A stretch of DNA of 64,000 bases. It comes from Corallium rubrum (Eukaryota > Cnidaria > Anthozoa > Scleralcyonacea > Coralliidae). The stretch covers positions 8,322,900 through 8,386,899 of the forward strand of contig OZ036014.1 in assembly GCA_964035015.1 (NCBI GenBank), in the 5' to 3' direction. The translations under genes were made by a program, and so were the position numbers. This document shows, piece by piece, positions 1 to 9,619 of the stretch (its first letter is position 1; every line of letters starts with the position of its first letter). The notes under the pieces are model-generated. The model was not told the origin of the DNA. It ran no database searches and was given only the letters and a program-made list of their open reading frames with translations.

Positions 1-830
1 AAGGCAAGTTTAATTTTAAATGTTTTCATATATTCATTATGACTGGCGTTTATGAAGCTGCCGGACGCAATAGTGCTGTATTGCTTTCAATTCTTGAGGC
101 TATAACTGGTCTCGGAGTGCGAAAATGTTTATGAATTTATCAGCCTATAAAAGTTTATCGAAATTACAAGCTGACAGCTGTTTTATTGCGCTTTCGAAAA
201 GCAGCTTGAGATACGTGAAATATCTTACAACACGATTCATTATTCCCGTGTTTGTGGTCGTTCTACGATATAAAAGATTGCTAGAATTGTTAAATTTATT
301 CAGGGTTTGGGTTTCAATTTGAAAATACGTCTGGCTGTGAGGATGCAAGTTAGGGTTTTCCCTGTATTTGTGTAAAATCTGTGTGCTCATTTGAACTCGG
401 TAAACAGTCGTAATTTATAAGTTTTAGAGTAACAGTAGGTAATGAGAACCACACTGGTGTTAAAGTAGCGTGATAGTCAGATATAAGGGAGTAAATCGTC
501 GACGGAGATATTTGATTTTATACTAACAAAGCGCAAATGAATTAGCTCATTAGCCTGTGGCTATGTTAGACCTGGTTAGACATGCAGTATAAAATTACAA
601 GAATGATGCGTATACGTAATGTACCAATGTGCATCATACTTTGGGACACAAGGCGCCATTAAAAACATGTTTAAGACATTTAAAATTGTGCTCAAAATTG
701 CTGTCAGAGTGCGGGAAACGCCGTTTCAGGGACCCAAGTTTTAAAAATTTCTCAGGGGGCGCATGCCCTAAAAATGCGGACTTCAACAAATTTGACTAAT
801 TAGGTATAAAAATTCCTAGATCCGCCCCTG
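1..830. mobile_element. Right end of a hAT-like DNA element, no gene seen
   Basis: No supportable coding region is present. The segment ends in GATCCGCCCCTG, a typical hAT-type right terminus, immediately before recognisable zinc-finger linker codons at 831. The left terminus was not found, so the element may begin outside the window. Its insertion, or a deletion next to it, has removed the rest of the zinc-finger exon of unit U0. Short ORFs at 125-390 overlap on both strands and look random. Confidence 0.45.
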
Positions 831-904
831 CTGGAGAGGAACCTTATCAATACAAGTCCGATAATCAGCGAAAAAGTCATTTTGCCTGCATTCACCGTGT
901 TTAG
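831..904 (+). pseudogene. 3' end of a PRDM9-like zinc-finger exon (unit U0)
   Basis: Read in frame, these bases encode GEEPYQYKS followed by a short tail and TAG. U1 ends its finger array with GEKPYQYKS and a tail of similar length. The similarity continues into the 3' flank (905-1200 against 17066-17250 and 32909-33125). This is therefore the last linker and degenerate half-finger of a fourth array member. Everything upstream is replaced by transposon-like sequence. Other exons may lie left of the window, but the array is disrupted here. Confidence 0.7.
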
Positions 905-1201
905 TAGAAATAACTTTAAAGAGGATAATTTTTTTCTATGTTGCGTAACATGTGCTCAAAACTGATTTCTATCGATCATATCTACCTTTATATAACTAAA
1001 GATTTTTTTACCTTTTATTATGTTTTTCAACTCTCACGTGTACTTAAAAAAATTGTTGATTGTAAGGCCGGTAACTTATAGAAATTTTACCGGAGCGGTA
1101 GTTCCAAAAAAGAAAACTGATGTAGTTTAAACACAAGTAAATAATCCGGCTCCACTCATTGTTTAGTCCGAAAATGTAAAACAACTACCTTTCAGAAGTG
1201 C
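905..1201. other. 3' flank of U0, duplicated in U1 and U2
   Basis: Non-coding sequence following the U0 stop codon. It aligns by eye with 17066-17250 (U1) and 32909-33125 (U2), with scattered substitutions and small indels. It shows that the duplicated unit includes 3' flanking DNA and was copied at DNA level rather than by retroposition. Confidence 0.7.
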
Positions 1202-1874
1202 TTAAAGTGGCTCCGTACAGTTTCTTGAAAAGTTGAAAACACACGTTCTAGATCAAAAATCTTATTATTTGTTGAAAAATGGAACTAACTTACTTGTATA
1301 GAACAGCATTTTGAGAATCAGAAATTGTAACGAAAAAGTGCGTAACTGTGGTTGCTATAGGAACGATGACGTTTCAAAATGGCTGCTATTAAGCTAGTTT
1401 AATTTGAAGAAAAAAAATCGATGACCCCTATTTTTTATTTTATTAAAAGTTTTCTTCTAGTTTGAGTAATCGTTAGGTCAATTTAAAAAAAAATCTGTAG
1501 ATTCAAATATTTTTTTAGTAAGAATAATCACGTTTTTTGATTTGAAAAATTTTAGATCTTCCGAAATTTTTTTAAATTTGGCCTATTGACTACTCATACT
1601 AGAAGAAAACTTTTTAATAAAATAAAAAATGGGGGTCAACGAGGTTTTTTTGCGAATTAAACTAGTTTAAACGCAAATTAGCAGTCATTTTGAAACGTCA
1701 TTGTTGCCATAGCAACCACGGTTACGCACTTTTTCGTTTCAGTTTCTGATTCTCAAAATGGTGTTCTATACAAGACATTTAGTTTCATTCTTCTAACAAA
1801 ATATCAATGTGCAAGTTTTTGGGTCTGAAACGTGTGTTTTCCACTTTTCAGGAAACTGTATGGAGCCACCTTAA
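1202..1874. mobile_element. Foldback element with long inverted repeats, complete copy
   Basis: The ends are inverted copies: the left reads TTAAAGTGGCTCCGTACAG and the right, reverse-complemented, reads TTAAGGTGGCTCCATACAG. The arms extend roughly 300 bp and include the GTTGCTATAGGAACGATGACG region and its inverted partner near 1700. No ORF for a transposase is visible. U1 and U2 carry the same element with its right end deleted. Confidence 0.75.
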
Positions 1875-2277
1875 CAGAGCAACTAGAATTTGGAACATTT
1901 TAGACAATGAACTAGCCGCATTCGAAACTACTCCAGTACTACTTTACAGCCCTCGCAATATCTTATGATCCCGATGATCCTTGTTCATGGAAGACAATTG
2001 TGTAAGTTACAACACTTACTTCCTGTGCATGGCATTATCAGTAAATGTAATTCTTTATATAATATTTGCCAAATCAATGGCACGTTAATAAATCAATTTT
2101 GCATTGATTACTCATGTAAATATGGCGGATTCAACGTTTTTGTGGCATACCTACCTTCGTAATTTGTTTTACCCAGTAATGCTAAAATAAGAAGGTTTTG
2201 AGTGGCACGCCAAAAAGTTCTACAGTTTTGGGCGCTTTTCACCGAAAATACGTGACATAGAAAAAATTATCCTCTTA
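1875..2277. other. Unassigned non-coding sequence in U0
   Basis: No element termini were recognised here. The ORF at 1965-2162 starts inside low-complexity surroundings and has no recognisable domain. U1 and U2 lack this stretch because of the deletion shared between them. Confidence 0.4.
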
Positions 2278-3124
2278 GGGTCTGTTTATATGGAGCCGAG
2301 TTACTTGGTCAGCCGATAATTACCTGGTTTGCCGGGATAAACTTTACGTTCTGTTTATATGAAAGCGAGTTACCTGGGGTTGTATGATTTGAGATGATTC
2401 TCGTCAACGAAAGTGACATAAAGCAACAAATACAGAAAATTTATCCGGGGGCGCCGGAAGCTACGTAAGGCGGCGGGGTGTTTTCTGATTCTTGACCGTA
2501 AAGTCATGACCGTATTGTGTCTTTATATGTGATACAGATACCTCCTGATTTACATAAACTTTAGCTTTGATTTTCTCGGCTTAAAGCCTTAAACAAGGTT
2601 ATTTTTCAAACTTACTACGCCAATGAACTTACCAAGTGGTTCGTTTTTGAAGCCGTTCAATAAAGTCGCAATTCGTGTTTTATCAGATATAAAAACACTC
2701 AGCTTCGCCTCGTGTCTTTATATCTGATAAAACACTCCTGCTCGTTTATTAAACAGTACATTAAAGTTGTCATGTTTTCTTAAATGTAAATAGGAATGAG
2801 CATCAATATGTACAATTCAGTCGTTGAATTTCCTTTCTCAATACATTAATTGTCATTCATTATATTATACCGTTATGCTTTTTGGTTATTTTATGCTATA
2901 GAGCAAAATTGGCGAACATTTACCACGTGCAAAAATTAATGCTGGGCAGCCATATAAAAAGGGCACTTTTTCTCGCCTGGTGAAAAAAGTTTGGGCACAA
3001 GACGTCTCAACCTCGTTCTCAGGGCCCTTTTGAAATTGGTAAGGTGGGAAACGGTTCTGGCATTTTCATTGGTTGATTGCTTTTCTTAAACATTCCTCGT
3101 GAAGCATATTTATGCATAAATCGA

Positions 3125-3615
3125 AATATAGTAAGGTTAGATATACTGCCGAAACAGAGAACGTAGGGGTCTAACGTTTCGAGCGAAGGCCTTCGTCAGA
3201 GAGAAACGTAAAGAGTGTAAACAAACAAAGAGCTTATATACGAAAGGTAATCACGTGACCAAAAATAGGCCAATCAGATTAAAATGACAATAAATTGATA
3301 ATGAGAGGCGAAAAATTAGCCAATCAAATCAAAATAACAATAACAAATAGATACCGTCGATGAGCAAGAAGGAGGGGGTGTAAAAAGGATGAGCGAGAGT
3401 AAAAATAGATAAATATATAAAGTGAAAGCGCTGTTTATGTCCGCCCTTGCCGAACAGAAACAATGTCTTCAGAGGTGTTACAAGAAAAACGTTCGTTGAG
3501 TCCGTGAGGATCAATGGTACCAATTTTGAAAATGAGACGCTTTTCTAGTCTTTTGCGGCTGACATTACCGCCACTGCCTACGAGCACTCTACTTTTATTA
3601 CAATGTTTTTGCACA
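3125..3615 (-). mobile_element. Penelope-type terminal fragment
   Basis: Contains the phrase AACGTTTCGAGCGAAGGCC and the following block (AAGAGTGTAAACAAA, then ATCACGTGACCAAA). The same block recurs at 41060-41470, and its first part at 7934-8034, 20281-20385, 48050-48180 and 51791-51974. Related phrases occur in the Penelope-like element at 34019-35293. No coding potential is visible. Confidence 0.5.
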
Positions 3616-3944
3616 GTTTTGTGCCAGTTATGATTAAATAGCTTCAACGGGACCGCCAACGGACAAATAGGACCGCCATTACAATAAACATCTCCCACGG
3701 GGCTGCCATTACTCAGGAGGGCAATTGGTTGCCTTCGTGCTGCCCCCGCGCTGTGAGGGCAGGGGGGGGGGGGGGCAGCTGCCCCCGCTGCCCCGGTCTG
3801 GGCGCCCCAGAATTTATCCCGCTGTGCCGAGTTACCCAGGTAAACGTGTTTATATGGGGAAATGTTTATCCCGCCTTGCCGAGATCCCAGCTGCCAGTTC
3901 TCGCCAGGGCGAGTTACCCGTCTGTCTCATATAAAGTAATATTG

Positions 3945-4215
3945 GGCATTTCACTCGATTACATAGCATGTTCTAGGGATTTTTGGTGAAGGAAAATTCG
4001 AGTGTAGAATATATACATTTTAAGACCAAACCGGGACCAGTTTGCGAAAAATGCAACTACACAGCCCTTCCGGCAGTAGAATCGCAAGGTCGTGGGTTCA
4101 ATTCCTGCCGGAAGGCCTGTGTAGTTGCATTTTACGCAACTGGTCCCGGTTTGGTCTTAAAATGTATATATTCTACACTCGAATTTTCCTTCACCCAAAA
4201 TCCTTAGAATATGTC
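3945..4215. mobile_element. Inverted-repeat copy of the tRNA-like SINE/foldback family
   Basis: The right half has GGGTTCAATTCCTGCCGG (B-box-like) followed by the family tail ending TCACCCAAAATCCTTAG. The left half is an inverted copy of that tail, starting ACTCGATTACATAGCATG. The A-box region seen at 46690 and 54890 is missing, so this copy is a foldback derivative. Confidence 0.6.
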
Positions 4216-4325
4216 TCATAAACACTGCTGTGGGAAAAACATTGTTTGTTCTATCGACCAGGAACTCGCCATGTGCCGGAGTAACTCGGCTAGCCGGGTA
4301 ACTCGGCCTCCATATAAACAGGCCC

Positions 4326-4556
4326 TCAAACGTATGTGAGTTTTATCTACAATTTGTATATCTGAATAGCTTGATTGTGCATGCGAGCCTTTTATATTGT
4401 ACTTATTTAATAGTTTTTAACTAATATTGTCAATTTCAATAATCTATTTAAAAACGTGCTTTGGTATTGATACATGCATGTGCAAAACACACGCTGTTAG
4501 AATCACAATAGTAAAATACACATACATTTTGTCTTATACACACACAAAACTTATAA
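4326..4556. other. Unassigned AT-rich sequence
   Basis: Nothing recognisable on either strand. Confidence 0.4.
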
Positions 4557-4769
4557 AGCCGAGTTTACACGGGCAATTTTTCTTTGGCAATTTTCAACTT
4601 GACAAGTTTTATTTGCCCGTGTGTATGAGGAAACATGGCAAGTTTTTCCTTGAAAAGTCTCCCTTTTGAAAAGCTGCCATGCCAGCTTTTCATCAAGGAG
4701 ACTTGTCAAGGAAAAACTTGTCAAGGAAAAACTTGTCAAGGAAAAATTGCTCGTGTAAACTAGGCTTAA
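4557..4769. mobile_element. Miniature inverted-repeat element
   Basis: Ends are GCCGAGTTTACACGGGCAAT and an imperfect inverted partner near 4745-4769 (TTGCTCGTGTAAACTAGGC). The interior contains three tandem copies of ACTTGTCAAGGAAAA near 4700-4745. No ORF of interest. Confidence 0.7.
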
Positions 4770-4814
4770 TAATAATTGTGTATACCAAAAAAGATGTAAA
4801 GGCCAAATAGTATG

Positions 4815-5262
4815 ATGGGAGCCGTTACATGTGCGTCTAAAATGCGAAAAAAAAAGCTTGCCTCTTCAACAAGCTCCACTATTTGTGTTAAACTTGGAAT
4901 AGTTCTCAAACGCGATTCTTCGCCGCTTTTCACAATAATGAAATCCAATCTGACTTTCAAGTTTCAACTAACACACCATGTATAAGCTCCTATCGTGCTC
5001 TTTGCGTTTAATAATTTTTTCCTTAGCTTGGCTTGGCGTTGCTTCAAATTTCATTTTATAAGATTATGAATTAGTATTCGTGTTAATCTATTTAATTATG
5101 TAATAAAGTTGGCATTTTTTTTGTCCTGTTGCGAACTTTTCAACTTTTGTTTATCGATCAGTTTAATTAGTTAAGCGACAAACTATGTTGGAGTTTTATC
5201 CTATCTATATTTTTTAACCAGCATGGGGGGGAAATCGCACTTCGGTATTCAATTGGAAAATT
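4815..5262. other. Second block of U0 3' flank
   Basis: Contains AAAAGCTTGCCTCTTCAACAAG and continues to AGCATGGGGG. The same block directly follows the truncated foldback in U1 (17680-18080) and U2 (33550-33960). A diverged version of the block's start is at about 52915-53045 and of its end at 56970-57175, both behind U3. It marks the conserved 3' end of the ancestral tandem unit. Confidence 0.65.
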
Positions 5263-5290
5263 TGCATAACTGCGTTGCAGCGTTTAACAC

Positions 5291-5374
5291 AACCTCGTAC
5301 CCAGGATCTTTCTCTGCGCCCGCTAGAGGAAAGACCTTTCTCTCGCTAGAGTGAAAAACCCTGGGTACGAGGTT
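5291..5374. mobile_element. 84-bp MITE with 11-bp target duplication
   Basis: Perfect 15-bp inverted termini (AACCTCGTACCCAGG). It is flanked on both sides by the direct repeat GCGTTTAACAC (5280-5290 and 5375-5385). Related termini occur near 58010 (CCTCGTACCCAGGGTC). Confidence 0.85.
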
Positions 5375-5385
5375 GCGTTTAACAC

Positions 5386-6091
5386 CCCCTGTCTTGCAAC
5401 TGCAATGCTGCATGAGTCATCATTGCGAGACAAATTGCATGAAAAATTGCCCTTACGAAAGGACTAGACGGGTCTATTTAGCCGGAACCCTATAGTACCA
5501 CTGATCAGCTCTATATAAACTGGATGGGCTATTGGGCCGGATTTTGCGTGCCAGTTGTATGATGACGTGACCACTAGCCAAGATGGCTGCCACTGAAGTT
5601 CATAGCTTTCGTAGATTGAAAACAGACAAAATTTAAACGAATGTAAGGACACAAGAAGTACTCAATAAGGTTTAAGACGTTAATTTCTTGCATTTGTTTC
5701 TGTTACTGAACTATAAAACCTTTAAATTTCATTGTGTTTCTTCAGTGCCGACAACGAAGACACCTCACGATAATATAAACTGAAAAACAGACTATGAAAT
5801 CTACGAAGAATTCAATTTCAAGTCTTTTATAGTAATCTTCATGCCTTAGCAATATTTCGTGTTGTGTACTTGCCATCGTTTGACTGTATTTGTTGTTAAA
5901 CAGTGAAAACTAAACGAACCGGCATCTGTTGTGCTTTGCGGCTTTTCCTGCTTTTCCGACTCGGATAGTCTGACCGTGCTGACGTCAAGATTGCTTATGC
6001 TAGTCAACTTTAGGATTGGGAACAAGTTCTAAGGCCGCAATGCGTCATATGTTCCACTACGTAAGATGGCGGCGACTGCCACGAAATAATT
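5386..6091. other. Unassigned intergenic sequence before the U1 duplicon
   Basis: No ORF or element with clear termini. It contains an AAGATGGCGGC motif (YY1-like) at about 6064. Similarity to U2 starts only at 6092. Confidence 0.4.
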
Positions 6092-6795
6092 CTCGTACGT
6101 ATAAGGATACATTTGTCATGAATCTATCCTTACACGTCCGAGAATTGTTGTTTTTATCAATATGACAATTATTATATTTAGATATTGTTGCCACGAAGGT
6201 ATTTATAAAGAAAAAATTACCGTATTGTGTCTCAACACTACGCAATCGCCCTTTTAATGGAGCTTGCTACCCTGGATAGACCATAATGCATTGCGAATTC
6301 AAGATGGCGCCGCTATTGGTGAAAAGGTCTATTGCAAGACTGCTTTCAAATAAGAGAGTTTATTTCAAACTATTTTTTTTCTTCTTATTTTATGCTTTCT
6401 AAAATGGTCCTAGAAATGGTTTGTGCGCTATGCTCGCAGTGATTTTTGTTTTAAACTTTTAACTGGTACTTCTGTCTGTGGTAGGAATTCCTATTGACAT
6501 GGTTGGCGCCGCTATTGGTGAAAAGGTCATTGGCTTTTTATGACTTTATTATTACCGTCATGTGGCCCTCTATTCTTGGTTTACACTTGACGTCATGGCG
6601 GCCATGTTGGAGGAACTTTAACAAAAGAATTCATTAGCAGCTATTGTATTTGGAGTAGGTTTCCCTCCAACATGGCCGCCGTTCCTTTGTTTCTTTCAGT
6701 TCAAATTCACTACCATGGGTTCTCTTTATGTCACTGAGAGAAACCGGTAAAGAGTGTGTGTCACGCACTCTACGTCAGTTTCTCTCTTACGAAGG

Positions 6796-7933
6796 CAGTG
6801 GCGTACGGTGACCAAAATCCATAGGCAAGCGAACCCTTCTAGGGGGGTCTGGGGGCATGCTCCCCCAGAAAATTTTTCTACAATAATTAGAGATAGAGTA
6901 TTATTATTTATGATGTAAATGTACAGACATGCATGCAGTCATTACGTACATGGCTATACATAATTACATGCATTGCAATAATCATGAAAAAGTAACAAAG
7001 CCGAACTAATATTCTATATTTACTTAAACATAAATTCCATCCGCCTTTTAATGCACAGAAAAACGTGTTTTACATCTTCTAGATTATCTGAGAATAAACA
7101 GTGATGTTTAGTCTCGTGTGTTTTCAGTGATTAATTTATTTCAGCAACAGAATTGCACAATCAGTCATATAGTCATCCGCCACATGTTTGTCCGCATTTG
7201 ATTATTTCTGTAGACTTTAGTTCATGTAATTTGCATGCTACAAATAAATGAATTACGGAAATTATAACTAGTTTTAAATGAACATTACCTTTTGGTTGCT
7301 GCGCAATTCACCAACAATGTCACCATTCACCAACAACTTGCCCTTCATAAGTTTATTTCTCAATTTTGAATGATGTACAACGTGAATGGTTTAAAATAAC
7401 GCGCCTTGGTGCCTATAATTCCCCTGTTTGAAATTGAAAACCCGACTCGTGCTGTCTTTGCGTGCGTGTCATTCCTAAGCTAAGGGCCCAGAGGCAAGTG
7501 TTCATCCTATCGCACGTGTGTGTTGGCCAATCAGCTATCAAGCGGTGTCCCTTAGAAGCGCCGCTTGCTTTTGCCCTATATTCGTCCAATTGGAGGCTCC
7601 CAAACCTAAATTAGCGCATGCGCAATCGTTGATTTTAAGCTCGGAAGGATAATCAAGAAATAATTAGAACTCTTAAGTATCAAGATAAGTCTTCTTAATC
7701 CACTTGACTCTTTCTAGACAAAACATCTAGAACAATCGCAAACACCAACAAGTGTTATTGCAAGCAGGACATTAACTCGCGCACTAGGCAAAAGATTTAG
7801 TTAGGATAATTGATATTGTTTAGAAGAGAACTTAAGACTGATTTTGTTCAGAGATTGGTCCAGAAATTTTTCATTCATTAAAAATGTTTGGGCAAGCGGC
7901 GCTTGCCTACACTTGCATGACCGTACGCCACTG
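6796..7933. mobile_element. Non-autonomous hAT-type element (1.14 kb), U1-specific
   Basis: Perfect 14-bp inverted termini CAGTGGCGTACGGT. It interrupts a stretch that is continuous in U2 (TCTCTGACGAAGGGCC at about 20284). Imperfect direct repeats around the insertion (TTACGAAGG and TTAACGAAGG) look like an altered target duplication. No transposase ORF remains. Confidence 0.8.
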
Positions 7934-8034
7934 TTAACGAAGGGCCTTCGCTCGAAACGTTAGAAACTACGTTCAATAATTTCGACAGTACCCAAACCTT
8001 ATTATATTTTGATTTGTCTTTCAGCACTGCCTAC
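7934..8034 (+). mobile_element. Penelope-type terminal fragment
   Basis: GAAGGGCCTTCGCTCGAAAC through CACTGCCTAC, the family phrase also found at 20281-20385, 48050-48180 and 51880-51990. Confidence 0.5.
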
Positions 8035-8478
8035 CACAGGGAGCCCATCTTGGCAGCGCGTGATTTCGAAAGACGCGCGGGGGACTGTTGTAGGGGATTT
8101 AAAAAAAACGGCTACCGGAAGCGGGAAAAAGGCGGAAAAAAGGGAAAAACGGGGAGAAAGGGGGGGGGGGGGGGGGAGGGAGAGGAAAAAATATAAGGGA
8201 TGAAACACCAAACGTTCGACGTAGAATGTGTTCCGCAAGTACCAGGACATCTCGTATCGTCGGGAGCCACTGTTGGAATACTGAAACCGACTGAAACTCA
8301 GAGTCAGATCAATGTGCAATAAATCAATAATCCTGAGACTTTCCGCTTTATCCGAAAAGCTTATCGTAGGATTTCGTAGCTATCCGAAGTGTCAACGATG
8401 ATGTAGTGTACTAGCTAAACACACCACGATCGAGTGTGCCACAGGGTGCCCACGCTCTGCCAAGATGGGCTCCCTGTG
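8035..8478. mobile_element. MITE with CACAGGGAGCCC termini and 7-bp target duplication
   Basis: Inverted termini of about 28 bp starting CACAGGGAGCCCATCTTGG. Flanked by the direct repeat TGCCTAC (8028-8034 and 8479-8485). The target is the family phrase ACTGCCTACGCAG, seen uninterrupted near 48155 and 51995. It contains a 17-base G-run near 8160. Short ORFs inside are compositional. Confidence 0.85.
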
Positions 8479-8805
8479 TGCCTACGCGCTTGTTCGTCTT
8501 GACTAAATAAGACGAACATGAAGGGGGGTAGGGGCCCACATATTTTTTGGCCACGGGGCCAAAATTTCTCTCGGCTAGTTGCCCTGCTTCGAATCCTGTT
8601 GTTGCGCCACTCTTTGTTTGATGAATTTGTCACACTATGTTACATATACGTACAGTGAGTGGGTTTTACATTAGGTATAACATTATAAAATACAATCAGT
8701 TAATCGACAACATTCATGCAAACAAAAACAGATGTAACATGAGAAAGAACAGGGCCAGGGTAAACGTTGACGTAATTACATGCCAAATAAAATGACGTAA
8801 TGGTC
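8479..8805. other. Unassigned sequence upstream of the U1 promoter
   Basis: Shared with U2 (20829-21150). No gene or clear element termini seen. Confidence 0.4.
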
Positions 8806-8950
8806 TTGCTTATCCCCCACATGACGACCCTGACCTCTCCCTTACTGTGATTGGTCAGTTATAGCATTTGAGGGCAAAATGTTTTGCTTTCAAACGCTAA
8901 CCGACCAATTACAATAAGGCAGAGGTTAGTGTCGCGTGGGGTGTGACACA
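8806..8950. mobile_element. Palindromic MITE with CCAAT-type boxes
   Basis: The arms are imperfect inverted copies: CCCCCACATGACGACCCTGA, and on the other side the inverse of GTGTCGCGTGGGGTG. ATTGGTC boxes occur inverted near 8850 and 8905. The copy in U2 is at about 21160-21305. It lies 170 bp upstream of the candidate promoter and could supply NF-Y sites, which is inference. Confidence 0.6.
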
Positions 8951-9114
8951 AGCCCATTACGTGCCAACAACTCTGTGAAATAAATGTTATTTTTCAATTT
9001 AACGTGAATCACAGAGCTCCCAAGCTTTCATGTTGCGGCAATTTTTATACTATTCTATAACTCCACTATTTCAAATATTTTCCATTCATAATAGTGTAAA
9101 AAATGTTGTAACAT

Positions 9115-9375
9115 AAGCTTGGGACTTCTGTGGAGACTGGTCGGTACGAGATCGTTTCTTCGACGACTATTTCCGAATGATAGCCGACAACTGAGTGCTC
9201 TTGCGCATGCGTGTATTTTTCCCGCCGAAACTCAATTTTTTCCCAAAGGATATTTGAGTTTTTTGAAACAGCTTCAACCAGGTCCGTTAAAAAGCCTTAA
9301 AACGAGATAAAAACCGCTTCTTTTGTCAACTTCTTGGGAGATATTTGATTTCTACGAACAGCAATAATTTTAAAA
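9115..9375 (+). promoter_or_regulatory. Candidate promoter and 5' UTR exon of the U1 PRDM9-like gene
   Basis: TGCGCATGCGT at 9202-9212 matches the NRF1 consensus and TTTCCCGCC at 9218-9226 matches the E2F consensus, six bases apart. A splice donor AAAA/GTAAGT lies at 9375/9376, and the acceptor of the first coding exon is at 9523-9524, so a non-coding first exon ending at 9375 is plausible. The ORF across this region is not used as coding because nothing conserved supports it. Known biology: NRF1 and E2F sites are common in TATA-less CpG promoters. Transcription start is not determined. Confidence 0.5.
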
Positions 9376-9528
9376 GTAAGTTTTAGAGAAAGGAGATGCG
9401 ATATTTGTCTAAATATCTTTTATCAAAGACCAAGAGTCTTATATTTTTGTTTGTAGTTGTGAATTTGTTTTCGCAAACCAGCATTTGATAAACAGGCCAA
9501 ATATTTGGTGAACTTTGTTTTTAGGAGA

Positions 9529-9619
9529 ATGGCAAGTGCGAGGTATGATGATCTTTCGGAATACGAGTTGAAAAGACTTGAAAATATCAAGAGAAACCAT
9601 GAATTTTTGGAGAAATGTG
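9529..9619 (+). CDS. U1 exon 1: N-terminal YExxRLxNI motif
   Basis: Encodes [20 protein letters not shown] and ten more residues, ending in phase 1 at a GTAAGT donor. The motif resembles short N-terminal segments of some nuclear proteins such as WDR76 (from memory). It replaces the KRAB domain of vertebrate PRDM9. The U2 copy (21881-21971) differs at two residues. The acceptor TTTTTAG ends at 9524, so this exon is spliced to an upstream non-coding exon. Confidence 0.75.

Larger units (their letters stand above)
2278..4325. mobile_element. DNA transposon with terminal inverted repeats, about 2 kb, nested insertions
   Basis: The left end GGGTCTGTTTATATGGAGCC is matched in inverse orientation by the right end near 4290-4325. 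Further GAGTTAC/GTAACTC motifs lie just inside each end. No intact transposase is seen. It has been invaded by a Penelope-type fragment (about 3125-3615) and a tRNA-like foldback (about 3945-4215), and it carries a G-run at 3762-3775. Confidence 0.6.

Noticed and set aside
1945..2001. Exon-like stretch with AG and GTAAGT borders
   Set aside because: Too short and isolated; no homology or partner exon seen.
7940..7975. Hammerhead ribozyme in the GACGAAGGGCCTTCGCTCGAAAC phrase
   Set aside because: Stem II pairs only poorly and the core is followed by an extra base; weaker than the copies at 35187 and 60580, so not claimed.
8002..8319. ORFs on both strands within the CACAGGG MITE
   Set aside because: Compositional reading of G- and A-rich repeat sequence, also present in other copies with frameshifts.
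9119..9310. 63-codon ORF upstream of exon 1, similar ORF at 21471
   Set aside because: It overlaps the promoter-like sites, has no splice support and no recognised domain; similarity to U2 is explained by the duplication.
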